The notes under the pieces are model-generated. The model was not told where the DNA came from. It saw only the letters and a program-made list of their open reading frames with translations, and made no database searches. A program made the position numbers and the translations under genes. From Lophius americanus (Eukaryota > Chordata > Actinopteri > Lophiiformes > Lophiidae), in the NCBI GenBank assembly GCA_037951165.1, contig JBBDHG010000054.1, positions 4,602,001 to 4,666,000 on the forward strand: a stretch of DNA of 64,000 nucleotides, in the 5' to 3' direction. Below, in pieces: positions 1 to 13,100 of the stretch (position 1 is the first letter of the stretch; each line of letters starts with the position of its first letter).

Positions 1-76
1 CTTACTAATAAGCTGATATGGTTGTCTAACATTCTTTTCTTGATATACTCCTATCTTCTTATGTTTCAAAAATCAG

Positions 77-3000
77 GGTGATGGAGTGAACTCTTACTAT
101 GACCAGAAAGAATACATTGGTCGCAGTGTCCACTATTGGAAAGTAGTACTTCCACTCTTGGAAAGGATCAAAAACAGACGCAGTATACCAGAACCACTTG
201 AACCCCTCTTCATACACTTTCCCTCCAAAGATATTCAGGTGAACACTCTTGTCACAATTTACTCACATGTAAGATTGCTCCCCTCCAGAGTGCTGGAGGG
301 AGAAGCACAGCGGCACGTTTTCCACCTTTGCGCTGCAACCAGCTCTTGGTTGGCTTGGGTAGCACCATACAGCTCTCCCTCGTCAGCCGATTGTAATCTC
401 ATAGGTGGACTGTACACAACTTACCAAATATTATCTCGGAACCGTTCCAAGAAATGGGCCATTTTTTCCTTCTTTCCTTCATTTTTTTTCCTTCTTCTTT
501 ATTTCAGTTGGTTACAGACTCACAAGTAGCAGTCACAATGAATATTGCATTCCATGTATTCAAGGACATATTCATATATTTTGACATTGCACCCTTTTTT
601 TTCATAATTTATAAATGTGTAATCTTATTTGAGAAACTCAGTGTGTTGCATTTTTTCCAAAATCTTAAAGCCAATTTACGATTGATTAAAAACGGAGGGG
701 CCACCATAACATATTAATGACACCATGTTGAGTTTTAAACTCCTTATTGTAATATAAAAATTCATTCATATCAATCTGTTTGTGTTCCTTGGCAGATTTC
801 ATCTGTCAGGAATTATGAAGAAGAAGCCAAGATAGCGTATGCGGCTCTCCTTGATATTGAAGGCAAGACGGAGGAGGCCATAGCTACATTGGAAGCCATC
901 AATAACTTGTCGTCTTTCTGGCATTTGGCACAGGTAAGTCCTAGACTCATACCCAACATTACAGGAATAGGTACATCCTGCCATGTGATTTAACTTGGTG
1001 GGATTACGCAATAACTACTGGTTGGATTTCAACAAACTTAACATTTCCCAAGAAAGAACTGATTTAACTTAGCTGCACATGAGAAATGGGTTGGATCCAG
1101 ATTTTTCTTTAGTTTGAATTTCTTCATCAAAGTTTTTTTTTAAATTTTTTCATAATAATGCAAAAACTACTTACATGATCAATATATTATTTATTTGTAC
1201 CTTCATTAACATTTCACTACAATTTATCTAATTACGCAAAAGACCACGGAATCAATTTCCATGAAACATAGTGGAGGGTTGGGGAATTGGCAAGGTAATT
1301 TTCTTCTGGAGGTAAAGGCTCCTTCAGTCTCTGTCACGTTGGTGCTGCTGGTACCTAGAGTACATACGACAACAACAACAGTGATTTAAAAGCACATAGC
1401 ATCTAACGTTAGGTTCTTTTGTGTGTGTGTTTGTTCTTTTATGTACTGTATTTTAATGCCAGATCTACCAACGGCTGTCAGAAGAAGCCAGTAATGGAGT
1501 TGAGGAGACCCAAGAGAGATGCATGACTTTCTTAAGAAAGTTCAGGATGTACTTGTCAAAGATCTATGACGCTAATGCTGATGAGATTGAGAAGGTAATT
1601 CCAATTGTTGTAGCTCAAAACATTTTCAACTTTCATATATATTAAAAGGCAAAACTTGTGACATGTTGTTATGGAATGACCTAAACCAATGTGCTCAATA
1701 TGACACCTGTGTAACCACTCTTTTTGTCTTTTTGTATCAGCTTCCCGTTTCCATGGAGGAAATCGTGGACCTTCTGAATGATGTGAACCAGCAGCTGGGA
1801 GAGAGTATGGAAACCATGGATGAAGATGAGGAGAAGGAAGAAGGTCGAAGACCACCATCTCATTCCAGTCCGGCTCATCCTGCAGAATCATCTGCCACTG
1901 TATCCCATATAAAGTATTCCTCTCCCTCTCCCAACAAAAGCATTGTCTCTCCATCAAAAAGACACCTGGTAGGTTCAGGCTTCTTAACCTTTGAAAAGAC
2001 CGCTTGAGTATTATTATTTATGTCTATAAGTGTTTATCACTAAAGTATCAGGTCACAACCATATCAGTGACTTGATCATAATTCCTACCTTTTCTTCAGA
2101 TTTCTCCCAAGACTCCACCTCAATGGGTCGAGGACCAGAAAAGTCTCCTCCAGATGCTGTGTCAGCAGGTTGAAGCCCTCAAGGTCAGGAAAATTGGTTG
2201 ATATCTTTTCCAAATTTATTTAAACTTAATTATATGTTGGCTTCAGTTTATTAGGACATATTAAGAGCAATATTGAAGTTTAATAGGAGTGGTATGCTAT
2301 ATTATTATACCAATAGAAGTACATTTCTCACAACAAAAGAAAAATATGGATTAGGGATCACCAGCTGGTTAATGACCTTTATCATAGGGTTTTTTTAACA
2401 TTGCACTTTGCCACTGGCAGAGCGTGGTCATAGACTAGCCATATCAACAAACAGAACCTCATCAATTCTGATCCCAGGGGTGGCTGAACTTTTTGCTGTA
2501 TTGTAGTGTATCATTATTTCATATTACCAGGTGTAATGGACATTTTTGAATAGCCCTGATGCAGAAGATATTTTGTTTTATGTTGTAAAAATAAAATTTA
2601 ATATTACAGATTTAGTCAAATATGACCAAGTGGGTTTAGAAAAGGGGGTAAAATTACAGTCTCAAACAAAAGCCTAGTTCAAGGAGGAGACTGGTTCTCC
2701 AGCTGATATAAATGAATGCAACTGTTTTTTTTATAATTACGTCTAAAGAGTGATTCAGTACATCATGATGGTCTACTCATTTGTTAACAGATGTCTCATT
2801 AAGTTCTTTGTTTTGCAGAATGAGGTCCACGATCTGAAGCACAACTCTTCAGGGAACATAGGCTCCCCTCATCACAAGATGTATGGGGAAAGCTTTGCGG
2901 CCGAAGGCCTACCAGAGCCTTTCACCCCAGTCCAGTCCTACCATGGGACCCCCTTAACAGGTCAGCCTGCTACATTGGACCAAAGCCTTGCTAAAGTTCA

Positions 3001-3199
3001 CTAACTAAATATTATATATTTTGGTACCAGAGAGAAATGTCATTTTCTTTCTGGTACAAAAATATATTTGTCTATGGTAATAATATTTTTTATCTATTTT
3101 GAAGTCTCCACCTCGGGCCCCTCTGCCTACTACAACCAGTCTCCAGCATATAATTCTCAGTATATCCTGCGTCCTGCTGCAAATGTAACCCCAACCAAG
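77..3199 (+). CDS. ranbp2: ranbp2 exons for end of N-terminal helical region and linker
   Basis: Seven small exons (77-238, 796-933, 1463-1594, 1741-1968, 2100-2183, 2819-2960, 3105-3199). The first reads GDGVNSYYDQKEYIG and the second a helical segment with NYEEEAKIAYAALLDIEG, as in the alpha-helical region downstream of the RANBP2 TPRs. Exon 4 is acidic then Ser/Pro-rich, with several SP motifs that are plausible phosphosites (inference). Exons 6 and 7 are low-complexity and rich in S, P, Y and N. The introns are short (under 700 bp) with clear GT-AG ends. I saw no known repeat in them. Confidence 0.85.
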
Positions 3200-6100
3200 G
3201 TAATTATCACTCTTATATTCCACTTCTCCGAAAATTAAACTAAGTTTGTGTCCATGTTTGATTTAACTTTTTGTCTTAAAGGGTCAAATGTATGGCATGA
3301 ACCGTATGCCACCTCAGCAGCCCACTCATACACCGCCATTGCAGACAGCCCCAGCAAGCATATATTCTCAAGAGCCAGCCTTTGGAGCACCTCTCCGCTT
3401 TGAATCACCAGCAACGAACCTTCTCTCCCCATATAGTGAGAGATATTATGGCCAGGCCGTAACCCCACAAACCACTAACCCTCCATTGCCTGAACCTGGT
3501 TACTTTACCAAGCCACCAGTCGTTCCTATTCAGCCACCAAAGAGCATCGAGGGGAAGCCGGTGGACTTTGGGAAACTGTCCTTCAGCCAGCAGACGCCTG
3601 CTGAAGTTCCCAGAGTACCGAGCTTTGGAGCAGCAGCAGTTGCCCAATCAACACCCTCCACTGCCTTTAAATTCAACTCAAACTTTAAATCCAATGACGG
3701 AGATTTCACTTTCTCAGCTTCCCAGGCAAAGCACATTGAGAGTTTACTTGGTCTGCTCACGTCAGATATTCCTGGAAAAACAGATGAGGGTCCAGAGAAG
3801 CCTGCAGCCAAGGAGCAACCCCCCAGTCAAACGGCCATTTTCACTTTTGGAAGTAAAAATGACAATGTTTTCTCCTTTTGTGACTCTACACAAAGCCAGA
3901 GCACTGGAAGTCTGTTTGGAAAAATGGAGCAGCCATTTAAATTTGGGGATGCCGACACGCCAGCGTTCGGTGTTGCCAATTCTGCAGCAGAAGAGGAAAA
4001 GGCAGTAGAGAGCGACAACGACGGCACTCGAGTTGAAGAAGAGGAGGATGGTCCTCACTTTGAACCCATCGTACCCCTTCCCGATAAAGTAGATGTGAAA
4101 ACTGGTGAAGAGGAGGAAGAGGAAATGTTCTGCAACAGAGCAAAGCTGTATCGATTTGACACAGAAACAAAGGAGTGGAAGGAGCGGGGTATTGGCAACG
4201 TTAAAATCCTAAAACACAGCACTAAAGGGAAGGTTCGCCTTTTAATGAGAAGGGAACAGGTCCTCAAGATCTGTGCCAACCACAACATCACTGGTGATAT
4301 GCTTCTGAAACCAAATGCTGGCTCTGACAAATCTTGGGTCTGGAATGCCATTGATTATTCGGATGAAGAACCTAAAACCGAGCAGCTGGCCATCCGCTTT
4401 AAAACAGTAGACGAGGCATCCCTTTTCAAAGCAAAGTTTGAAGAAGCCCAAACAATTGTGCTCCAATCCCCAGAAACGCAAGAACAACCGGAGAAGGAGG
4501 AGGAAGTCTTAAAGGTTTCTGATTCGCTGGCGGCCCGGTTTGGACTTCAAGAAGGGGAGTGGGAATGCGCTGTGTGCTGTGTAAGGAATAATCCCACGGC
4601 TGTCAAATGTGTTGCTTGTCAAAGTGCCAATCCCAATTCTTCATCTATGCCAGGTACTCAGGCTCCTGGTGAAACCGAAGCCACTCCCTTTTCTTTTAAA
4701 TTTGGGACTGATTCATCAAATCCCAGTAGTACTGGTTCTAAATTTAGCGTTTTTGCTGCTTTTGGAAATTCTACGTCCTCTTCCTTTTCATTTGGCACCA
4801 CTACTTCTAAACCTACTGATACAGCAACCGGCTCATTTGGTTCTGGCTTCTTGACTCAGTTTGGCAAGAAGTCAGGCCAGTGGGACTGTGAGAGGTGTTC
4901 TACAAGGAATGAGGCCTCTGTAGACAGTTGCGTTTCTTGTAAAACTCTTGAAGTCTTACTTGAAACAACAGCAACGGCACAAGCTGCAGTAGCTACAGAT
5001 GCACCTGCAACACAGCCCGCTATATCAGCTGTGTTTGGTGCACAGTTTAGCAAGAAACCAGGGCAGTGGGACTGTGATGTGTGTGAAGTAAGAAATGAAG
5101 CATCTTCTGGCAAATGTGTTGCTTGTTGTACAACCAACCCTGCTTCTAAATCCACTACAGACGCTACTGTAGCAACACAGGTTGCTACAGTAGCGTCTAA
5201 GCTGCCACAGGTGTCAGGATTTGAGGATGGAGAGTGGGAATGTGACACTTGTCTGGTGAGAAATTCTGCTTCTGCCAACAAGTGTGTGGCCTGTCAGACG
5301 CTAAATCCAAACGCTGAGAGCACCACCAGCAAATCCTCCTCAGCCTCCACATTTAGCTTCACCTTTGGCACCAATAGTTCATCAAGCCAGCCTACTGGAA
5401 CAGGATTTACAATTCCTTTTGAAACTAGCAAAACTTTTCAGTTTGGTCAGAGCAAAGATAAAAGTTCAGCCGCTTCATTCAAGTTTGAAACCCCTCAGTC
5501 TGTATCAAGTACCACAAGTTCTTCAGCCTTCTCGTTCTCTGTGCCCGTTTCAGCTGGTGGCTTCAAGTTTGGCATTCAGGAACCTGGAAAAGAACCCCCT
5601 TCAGCTAATAATCAAACTCCTCTGTCAGGATCTGCATCCAGTTGTCTGAAAAGCATAGCTGACAAACACAAAGAGAAAGAAGATGCTTCTACCCCATCAT
5701 TGGATGGGACAACAGAAGATAAAAACCCATTAATTACTGGTAAAGCAAACACATTTAGCTTTGCAGACTTGGCAAACAGCTCTGGAGATGATTTCCAGTT
5801 TGGCCAGCAGGACCCCAATTTCAAAGGTTTCTCGGGGGCCGGTGCCCAGGTATTCTCATCCTTACAAGCGACTCCTAAAAAGGCAGATGCTTCAAATGAG
5901 CTGGAGGATGATGATATGTATAAAACAGAGGAAAATGATGATCTACAGTTTGAGCCAGTGGTACAGATGCCAGATAAGGTGGACCTGGTGACTGGGGAAG
6001 AAGATGAACAGGTTCTTTACTCTCAACGTGTCAAACTGTTCAGATTTGACTCAAACACCAGTCAATGGAAAGAGCGAGGTGTGGGGATTCTTAAATTCCT

Positions 6101-9100
6101 GAAAAACTGCTCCAATGGCCGACTAAGGGTGCTGATGAGAAGAGAGCAGGTTCTGAAAGTGTGTGCCAACCACTGGATCACCACCACCATGAACTTGAAG
6201 CCCCTGGCAGACTCGGACAAAGCATGGATTTGGATGGCCAATGACTTTTCTGAAGGAGATGCTAACCTTGAACAGTTGGCTGCAAAGTTCAAAAGCCCAG
6301 AGCTTGCTGAGGAGTTTAAGCAGAAGTTTGAAGAGTGTCAGAGACTTCTTCTTGATATTCCTCTTCAAACCCCGCACAAGCTTGTCGACTCGGGCAGAAC
6401 AGCACACCTCATTCAGAAAGCAGAGGAAATGAAGTCTGGATTGAAAGACCTTAAGTCCTTTTTGACGGATGAGAAAACAAAGATCAAAAATGAAGACGGT
6501 CAAGGAGACATTACAACGTCTAGTAATATTTCCAGCTTGATTAAGCCGCAGGGTTTAACCATTGGGCCTACACTGGAGTGGGATAACTACGACCTAAGAG
6601 AAGAGGCCTTAGAGGATGCTGTTGACACATCAGATTATGCCTTGCCCATAACCAGCAGCCCCCTCAGGAAGAACCTTTTCCGCTTTGGAGAATCCATCGG
6701 TGGTTTTAGTTTCAGCTTCCAACCTGGTATCAGCCCCTCCAAGTCTCCCTCTAAGCTTAACCACAGCAGAGCTTCGGAAGGTACTGATGATGAGCAGGAT
6801 TTAACGCAGGATGAAGAGAGGGATGGCCACTACTTCGAGCCTGTAGTTCCTTTACCTGACCTTGTGGAAATCTCCACAGGAGAGGAGAATGAACAAATTG
6901 TCTTCAGTCACAGGGCCAAACTTTATCGCTATGATAAGGATCTGTGTCAGTGGAAGGAACGGGGTATAGGAGACCTTAAAATCTTGCAAAACTATAACAC
7001 CAAACGTGTTAGGTTAATAATGAGAAGGGACCAGGTACTTAAGATCTGTGCCAACCACTGGATCACATCAGCCATGAAGCTGGAGCCCATGAAGGGAGCT
7101 GAGAAAGCCTGGGTCTGGAGCGCATTGGACTTTGCTGAAGAAGGAGACAGTCAAATTGAGCAGCTGGCTGTGAGATTCAAGCTGCAGGAAACTGCAAACA
7201 CATTCAAACAGGTCTTTGAGGAGGCCAAAGTTGCACAAGAAAAAAATGAACATATGACTCCAGTAACATCTAAAGTCATCACGCCACAGGAAAGCGCACC
7301 CACAAGTTCTACCAACACTGCCACAGTTGTGTGTGGGAAGGAAGCCATCGCTATTCTGGAAGAGACGACAAAAGAACGTACAGAGCTTTCAGTCAACAGT
7401 CAGCCATGTGCACCCGAGTCTCCGAGTTCAGTCAACCCACCTAAGACCGTTGTATCACCCCCTAAGTTTGTCTTTGGCACTGATAGCCTTCAGAAATTTT
7501 TCGGCTCTCCTAAGCCTGCTTCAGAGGCAGAGGAATCTGCAGCTGCTCTGAAAGCCAAAGATTCTGGTCGTCCGGCAAAGACTTCACCTGCATCTCCTGC
7601 ATTCAAGATCCCAGAGAAAGGTAAAGAAATCTCTTAATACAACTGCGGTATCTGTCTAAGCTTATGTTTTGAATGTCTTGTTTCATCTGCATCTCATTGT
7701 TCCATCCATTCTTCACTGGCATATCCAGGACCTTTTCTCAAAATATTGTGGTACAAAAATTGCATTAACATCTAGACAAGTCAGTTGTTACATAATCATC
7801 GGATACCAGTTATTTGGGGTAACCATTGCTTCCTTTCACCTGTACAAATACATTTGGCTGAAACAAATCCACCTGTTTTGAACCTCATTAATGGCTTTCT
7901 CTGTTTTGAACTTATATTGCTATGAGTGGGGAATGGGGAGTTATATTATCTTCATACACAGCAAACTGTTAATCCCTTAAGAAGCTACATATCTGATGTG
8001 AACAATATGGATTATTTATTCACAGAACCACTTAGCACACTGCTGCATGCACTTTGGTTTAGGTCAAATGAAAAGGTAAGCCCGATATCTTGGAGGAAGC
8101 GATTTGGCAGATTTGCAGAAATAGGGCAGCAGTCAAGATCCTTCCAGCAAACTATATGTATCCACCACTGGAACTTCAATAGATGTCACAGCTGAAATTG
8201 GGCAAACTTTTAGACCGAAGTCAGTAAATGGCTCTTTTTCCTCATGAAGTGTATTTTAGTTATTGCATTGTGAATAGAATTAGTGTATGACGGTGGGAAG
8301 AGGACAATTCAATTTTTCTTTCCAATCATTATTATGAAAAATTAATCAGCTAAAATTCCCATGATGGTGAGAGCTCAAGTAATGGCACTGATTTTCCCAT
8401 CACCACTTAATATCCTCGCTTTCATTATATTACAATATTCTTCAGACTTTGTGCACTTTCTTCACTCTCACTATCACTTTCTTCACACACACTTTCTGAG
8501 ATTGAACACACACTAAGTAGTATTTCACATACTTTAAAGACTTGTGCCCTTTTTTCTGACTATTATCCCAGCCTCACAATTAGTTTCTCTTCGCCCAACA
8601 ATCCATTATCCTTTAGGACTGGATTTTAGGCTTTTCAAAGATAACCCAATGGCTTTTTGGACCACCACATCAACCACCCAATTTGAACCCCCAGGTACTC
8701 CAATCACTGCAGTGTGTGTTAACACCTCTCAGCTGTCACCTTGCTGCCCCTCACTACTAGAGAGAAATAACCTTGATGCACGGAGTGGAAGAATCATTGA
8801 AGCTGTGTTGCATGTCCAGTGTGTGGAGACGGATATTTATTTGACAAAGTTTGAAAAATGTCAACATTTTGGTGTTTCACACAGGAGCGAACTGTTGACA
8901 AAATATGAAGCTTTGTCTTTTCTTATTCATAGAGGTCGTGGGGGGGAAATGGGTGTCATGCAATTAAATAATCAATTAAGAATGCATTTGTTAACATAAG
9001 TTAAAAGCTGTGATTTTAAAGATAACTTTACTCAATCTGAGTTATTAATGAAGTGTAACTTGATGAACGAGGAATATTTTTTGTTAGGGTCAAGCTGTAA

Positions 9101-10085
9101 TTATATCCCCATAAAGGTGGGGATATTATGGAATATCGTCGCTGCGTCTGCCGCAGACTATTTGACACATTTCCAAATTTGATACGCAAATGGATCTTAG
9201 TGCGACGAAGAACTAGAATAATTTTGGGAAAGGTTGATTGTATACCTGTTTTACTTTGATAGTTCATATTTTACTCACCTGAGGGAGCTTCATGAAAAAA
9301 GCTAATGAAAAACTGTAATCTGGACATTACTCAAAAACTATTTCATGAATCATTTGTAAACGTTATACCGCCATCGACCTTAGTACGAGGAAGAACTGGA
9401 TTGAGTTTGGGAAAGGTTGGTTGTACATTTGTGACACAAGTGGGAGCTTTATCTCCAAAGGTTTTCAGGCCATAATTTCTCAAGCATTTCTAACTTAGTC
9501 CAAATTCGGCGAATATGAATCCACTTGATGAGATTCATCTTGTATATATCATATTTTTCTCTAACGGTTCATATGTTACATACTTTGTGGAGCTTTTCAA
9601 CAAAAAAATACTGTGGACACAACGGGGGCGACGGCAATGTTTAGTTGATTTTATATTTTAGGTGTTTAATAGTCTCATTTTGAAACTATGATGGACAGTC
9701 CCTAGTTTACATTGATAGGCGTGAAAAGTGACTCACTTACTAATGCTGTGATGCTAGAGCTGGAACATTGGAACATGGTAGTGTAGCTAAATTTAATCAT
9801 GATTAATTACCCATAACAGTTATATTAAATTGATAGACTGAACAAATTTGTATAACAGGATACTTCAGTCAAAATTAATGTATGAAAATATTCAATACCG
9901 ACACGTTCCCTCAGTGAGGAGGGGTCTGTAGTAACAGAAGGAAATAATGTTACATTTGTAGTATTGCTCCTTACAGAGAAGTTTACCACAGTATCATTTT
10001 ATTGAAGTTCATTTAAAATGCCTAACTATAAATAGATTTTATACTATTTAATGTGTTGGGAGTCTGTCAATTTAAATGAAAAACA

Positions 10086-10120
<35 letters not shown>

Positions 10121-13100
10121 CAAATATTCACGTTAATGGAATTTGTCTCTTGAATTTGTAACGTAACTGCATGCTGTTCAAGTTTTTGCTGTGCATGATG
10201 TTTTTGTGTGTGAAACTAACACCTGGGTTTTTAAAGGGAATAAAGCGACTTGATTTAACAGTTCCTCTCCATCTTCACTATGTGTTGTTCCTCTCTTCTT
10301 CTTTTTTTTTTATCACAGGCCCACCTCAGTCAGTTGGAGACGGCAGTTGGGCGGATGTGGACTTGGAGTTGGAGGTTGTGTATGTCAATCAACCAACCAC
10401 TGAACAGGCTGCCCTGGCCAGGAAGCTCCTGCTGCCTCGGACCTTCTTCTGCTACCAGAATGAGACGGGCTACTGCAGCGATGATCTAACTGATGGTAAG
10501 GCCAAAAAGATTTATCAAAGTGTGTTTTCTAGTGAATGTGGTTTATATTTTTGTATTCATGCCACTGGGTAACAGGTTAGGTAGTGGGTAAGATCTGTCT
10601 TGAAATTTGGTGAAATTTCACTGATGGTTTGTAAGATTTAGAATCCCAGAATACTCATATCAAACGAGTAGACAATATAAATAACTTTCTTAATTCAAGT
10701 TGTGTGTATGTTGTAGAAAGTGTTGACACATAATCTTTATTTATTTCTAAAGTATTTTTGAGTAAAGCTGATGCTCTTGGTTTGCTGAATATTTAGATGA
10801 GGACTATGAGTCAGCAGTAAAGGCCTTGAATGGAAAGCTCTACCCTGATCCTCCCAAGAAATTGGCTGCCGTACAGGATGATGGTATGTATGCCAAAAGC
10901 ATTTAAATACAATAGTTTATCCAATTACTCACCCTCACTTTTGGGGTCTTCCTCTTTATTTCAATTTACATCAGATACATCTTCAGGCTGTGATAAATAC
11001 TATCTGTAATATAACGCACACCATGTGGCAATAAGTAAACCTTTGCAAAATAATGTTTCACCTGCCAGGTGTTCTCTAGACCTGAACATGTGTGTGTGTG
11101 CTTCATTCAGAGTCTGAGTGTCAAGTAGTGTGGGAGAAAAAGCCCACGCCAGAAGAGGAGGAGAAAGCCAAAAGCCTCCAGCTTCCACCCACCTTTTTCT
11201 GTGGCCTGAGCACCACCGACAGCGACCCAGACCACGACAAAAACGAAGACTTTGAGACAGAGGTCCACAAAGCTCATCAAGACCTGGTAATGGACACATC
11301 ATCAGAATAAAATGACAGATTTGTACATATTTAATGTATACTCACATCCAATATATGATTCATGCAGGTCATCTTAACTGCATCCTTTTATAGATTGGAT
11401 ATGAAGATAAGGGGCGATTTAGCAATTATGAATAAAAATGAAATCCCCCAAAATGAAAACATGATTCACTACACAGATCAAAAATTATTTTATTTGTTTT
11501 ACAGTATCAAGAGAACATCATTTTAGTTTAAATACTTTTTACTTTATTTCAAATTCCACCAATTTGAAAAGGCTTCCAGCAGTCCAACTGCAGCCCAAGA
11601 AGAACGACTCAAGAGCCAGCCAACCATTAACGTAGAGGCAGTAGGCAGCCCGTCTAAGCCCGAGGAGCAGATATCGGAGCAGATATCGGAGCAGATATCG
11701 GAGCAGATATCGGAGCAGATATCGGAGCAGATATCGGAGCAGATATCGGAGCAGATATCGGAGCAGATATCAGAGCAGCCAGAGACTCTGAACGAAGCAC
11801 CCAGGAGCACCTCACCCATCGATCTGTCCACTAAGAAGAGTCCAGAGCCAGAGCCCCACGCCGGGACAACTGCTGCTGCTTCTGCTGATGCAACAGCTGG
11901 CCAAGGTAGGCTCCACTTCCTGCTCAATCTAAATGATAAGAAACTTGTTTACATGCATGTGATTGCTCATAGAATATCTCTTTAAATGCTACACCTTTAC
12001 CAGAGTAACACTGAAGTAGTTTGACTTTTTTAGTAGGCTACAAATATCTGAGAGGAGGAAAATACCTTTTCTTTGTAACACCACACATTGTTAATGTAGC
12101 TGGATGTAAACCTCCACACTCTAGTGATGCCAATAGTTCAACCTTTCACGTTTTTCAGGAAATTACAAAAACACAAGCTCTCTTTAAATCTTACAGAGAT
12201 AAAAGTTTAGCCTTTGAAGATTTGACATTCGCTTTACCAGTTTAACAGCTGCTTAGGTTTTTTATTATGTGAAATACACTGCATTTAAATTGAAATACAA
12301 AAGCAACAATTGTAAAGGAAAGATTTATTTATTTATTCTATCTTTTAAAACACATTAATCATCTCCTGACCCCAGAGTGATCCTCTGTCCCTGAGTGTGG
12401 AATCCCCCACCTTGAGCCGGTGGAACAGTGAAACGCTGCTCACAGTCACAGACATCATGACTTATGACAATCACAAATGCTACATTTTTGTTTTTAAAAA
12501 GACACTTTTAATGCTTCAAATTTTGTACTTAACTGTCAGCAAAGTAAGATGTAGAAAGTTTGCAATAAATGATTGAAAAGCAAATGTTCACAATTCTGTT
12601 TCTTGTTTTAAATCAGAATACTTTCTCCAAGCTACATATTTTGTATCAACTTTGGTTTTTTAAGAGCTGTTGAGCCAGAAGCCTTTATGAAGTGTTGATG
12701 TCCATCCTGCAGTGCCTAAATGACAACAATAGAAAAAAAAAAGTCTCATTAACTCCGTGTTACTGATTAATGTTGATAATTATTGCTTTGTTTCTTCCAA
12801 CTCAGATACCTCCAATTTTGGCTTCAACACATTGGGAGGCTTCTCTTTTGCTGATCTGGCTGAAAACACAGAAGGGTTTGCTTTTGGATCTAAAGGTTGG
12901 CATCCATGTTGAGATTCAAATATTTTATGTATCTAGTTGTCAAATGATATTAAATGCATTAAAACAATGGGACTCTCATTTTATGTCTAACAACATATGT
13001 ATTTGTATCTTTTGTGAAGACTCCAACTTCACATGGGCAAATGCTGGAGCAGCAGTTTTTGGGTCTGCAGGGGCCTCCGCTCCAAAGAACAATGGCAACG

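Larger units (their letters stand above)
7621..10318 (+). other. ranbp2 intron 8 (2.7 kb), largely featureless
   Basis: Intron between the giant exon and the first SUMO-ligase exon. It opens with gtaaag and ends with tttttttatcacag. It holds an unidentified repeat-like block at about 9085-9640 and an AT microsatellite at 10088-10118. An open stretch at 8544-8999 has no recognisable domain and is treated as chance. Confidence 0.75.

Noticed and set aside
3405..7396. Many open frames on both strands across the ranbp2 giant exon
   Set aside because: They overlap a well-supported coding exon in other frames and have no domains.
8544..8999. 151-codon open frame in ranbp2 intron 8
   Set aside because: No domain, surrounded by intron, and the ranbp2 reading frame splices cleanly around it.
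11544..11927. Minus-strand frame with repeated D-I-C-S
   Set aside because: It is the reverse shadow of the ranbp2 EQIS minisatellite.
12376..12572. Exon-like stretch after ...ctgacccCAG with a long open frame and an AATAAA near its end
   Set aside because: In the phase left by the preceding ranbp2 exon it reads a stop at once, and no family sequence matches. The exon at 12806 continues the protein properly.
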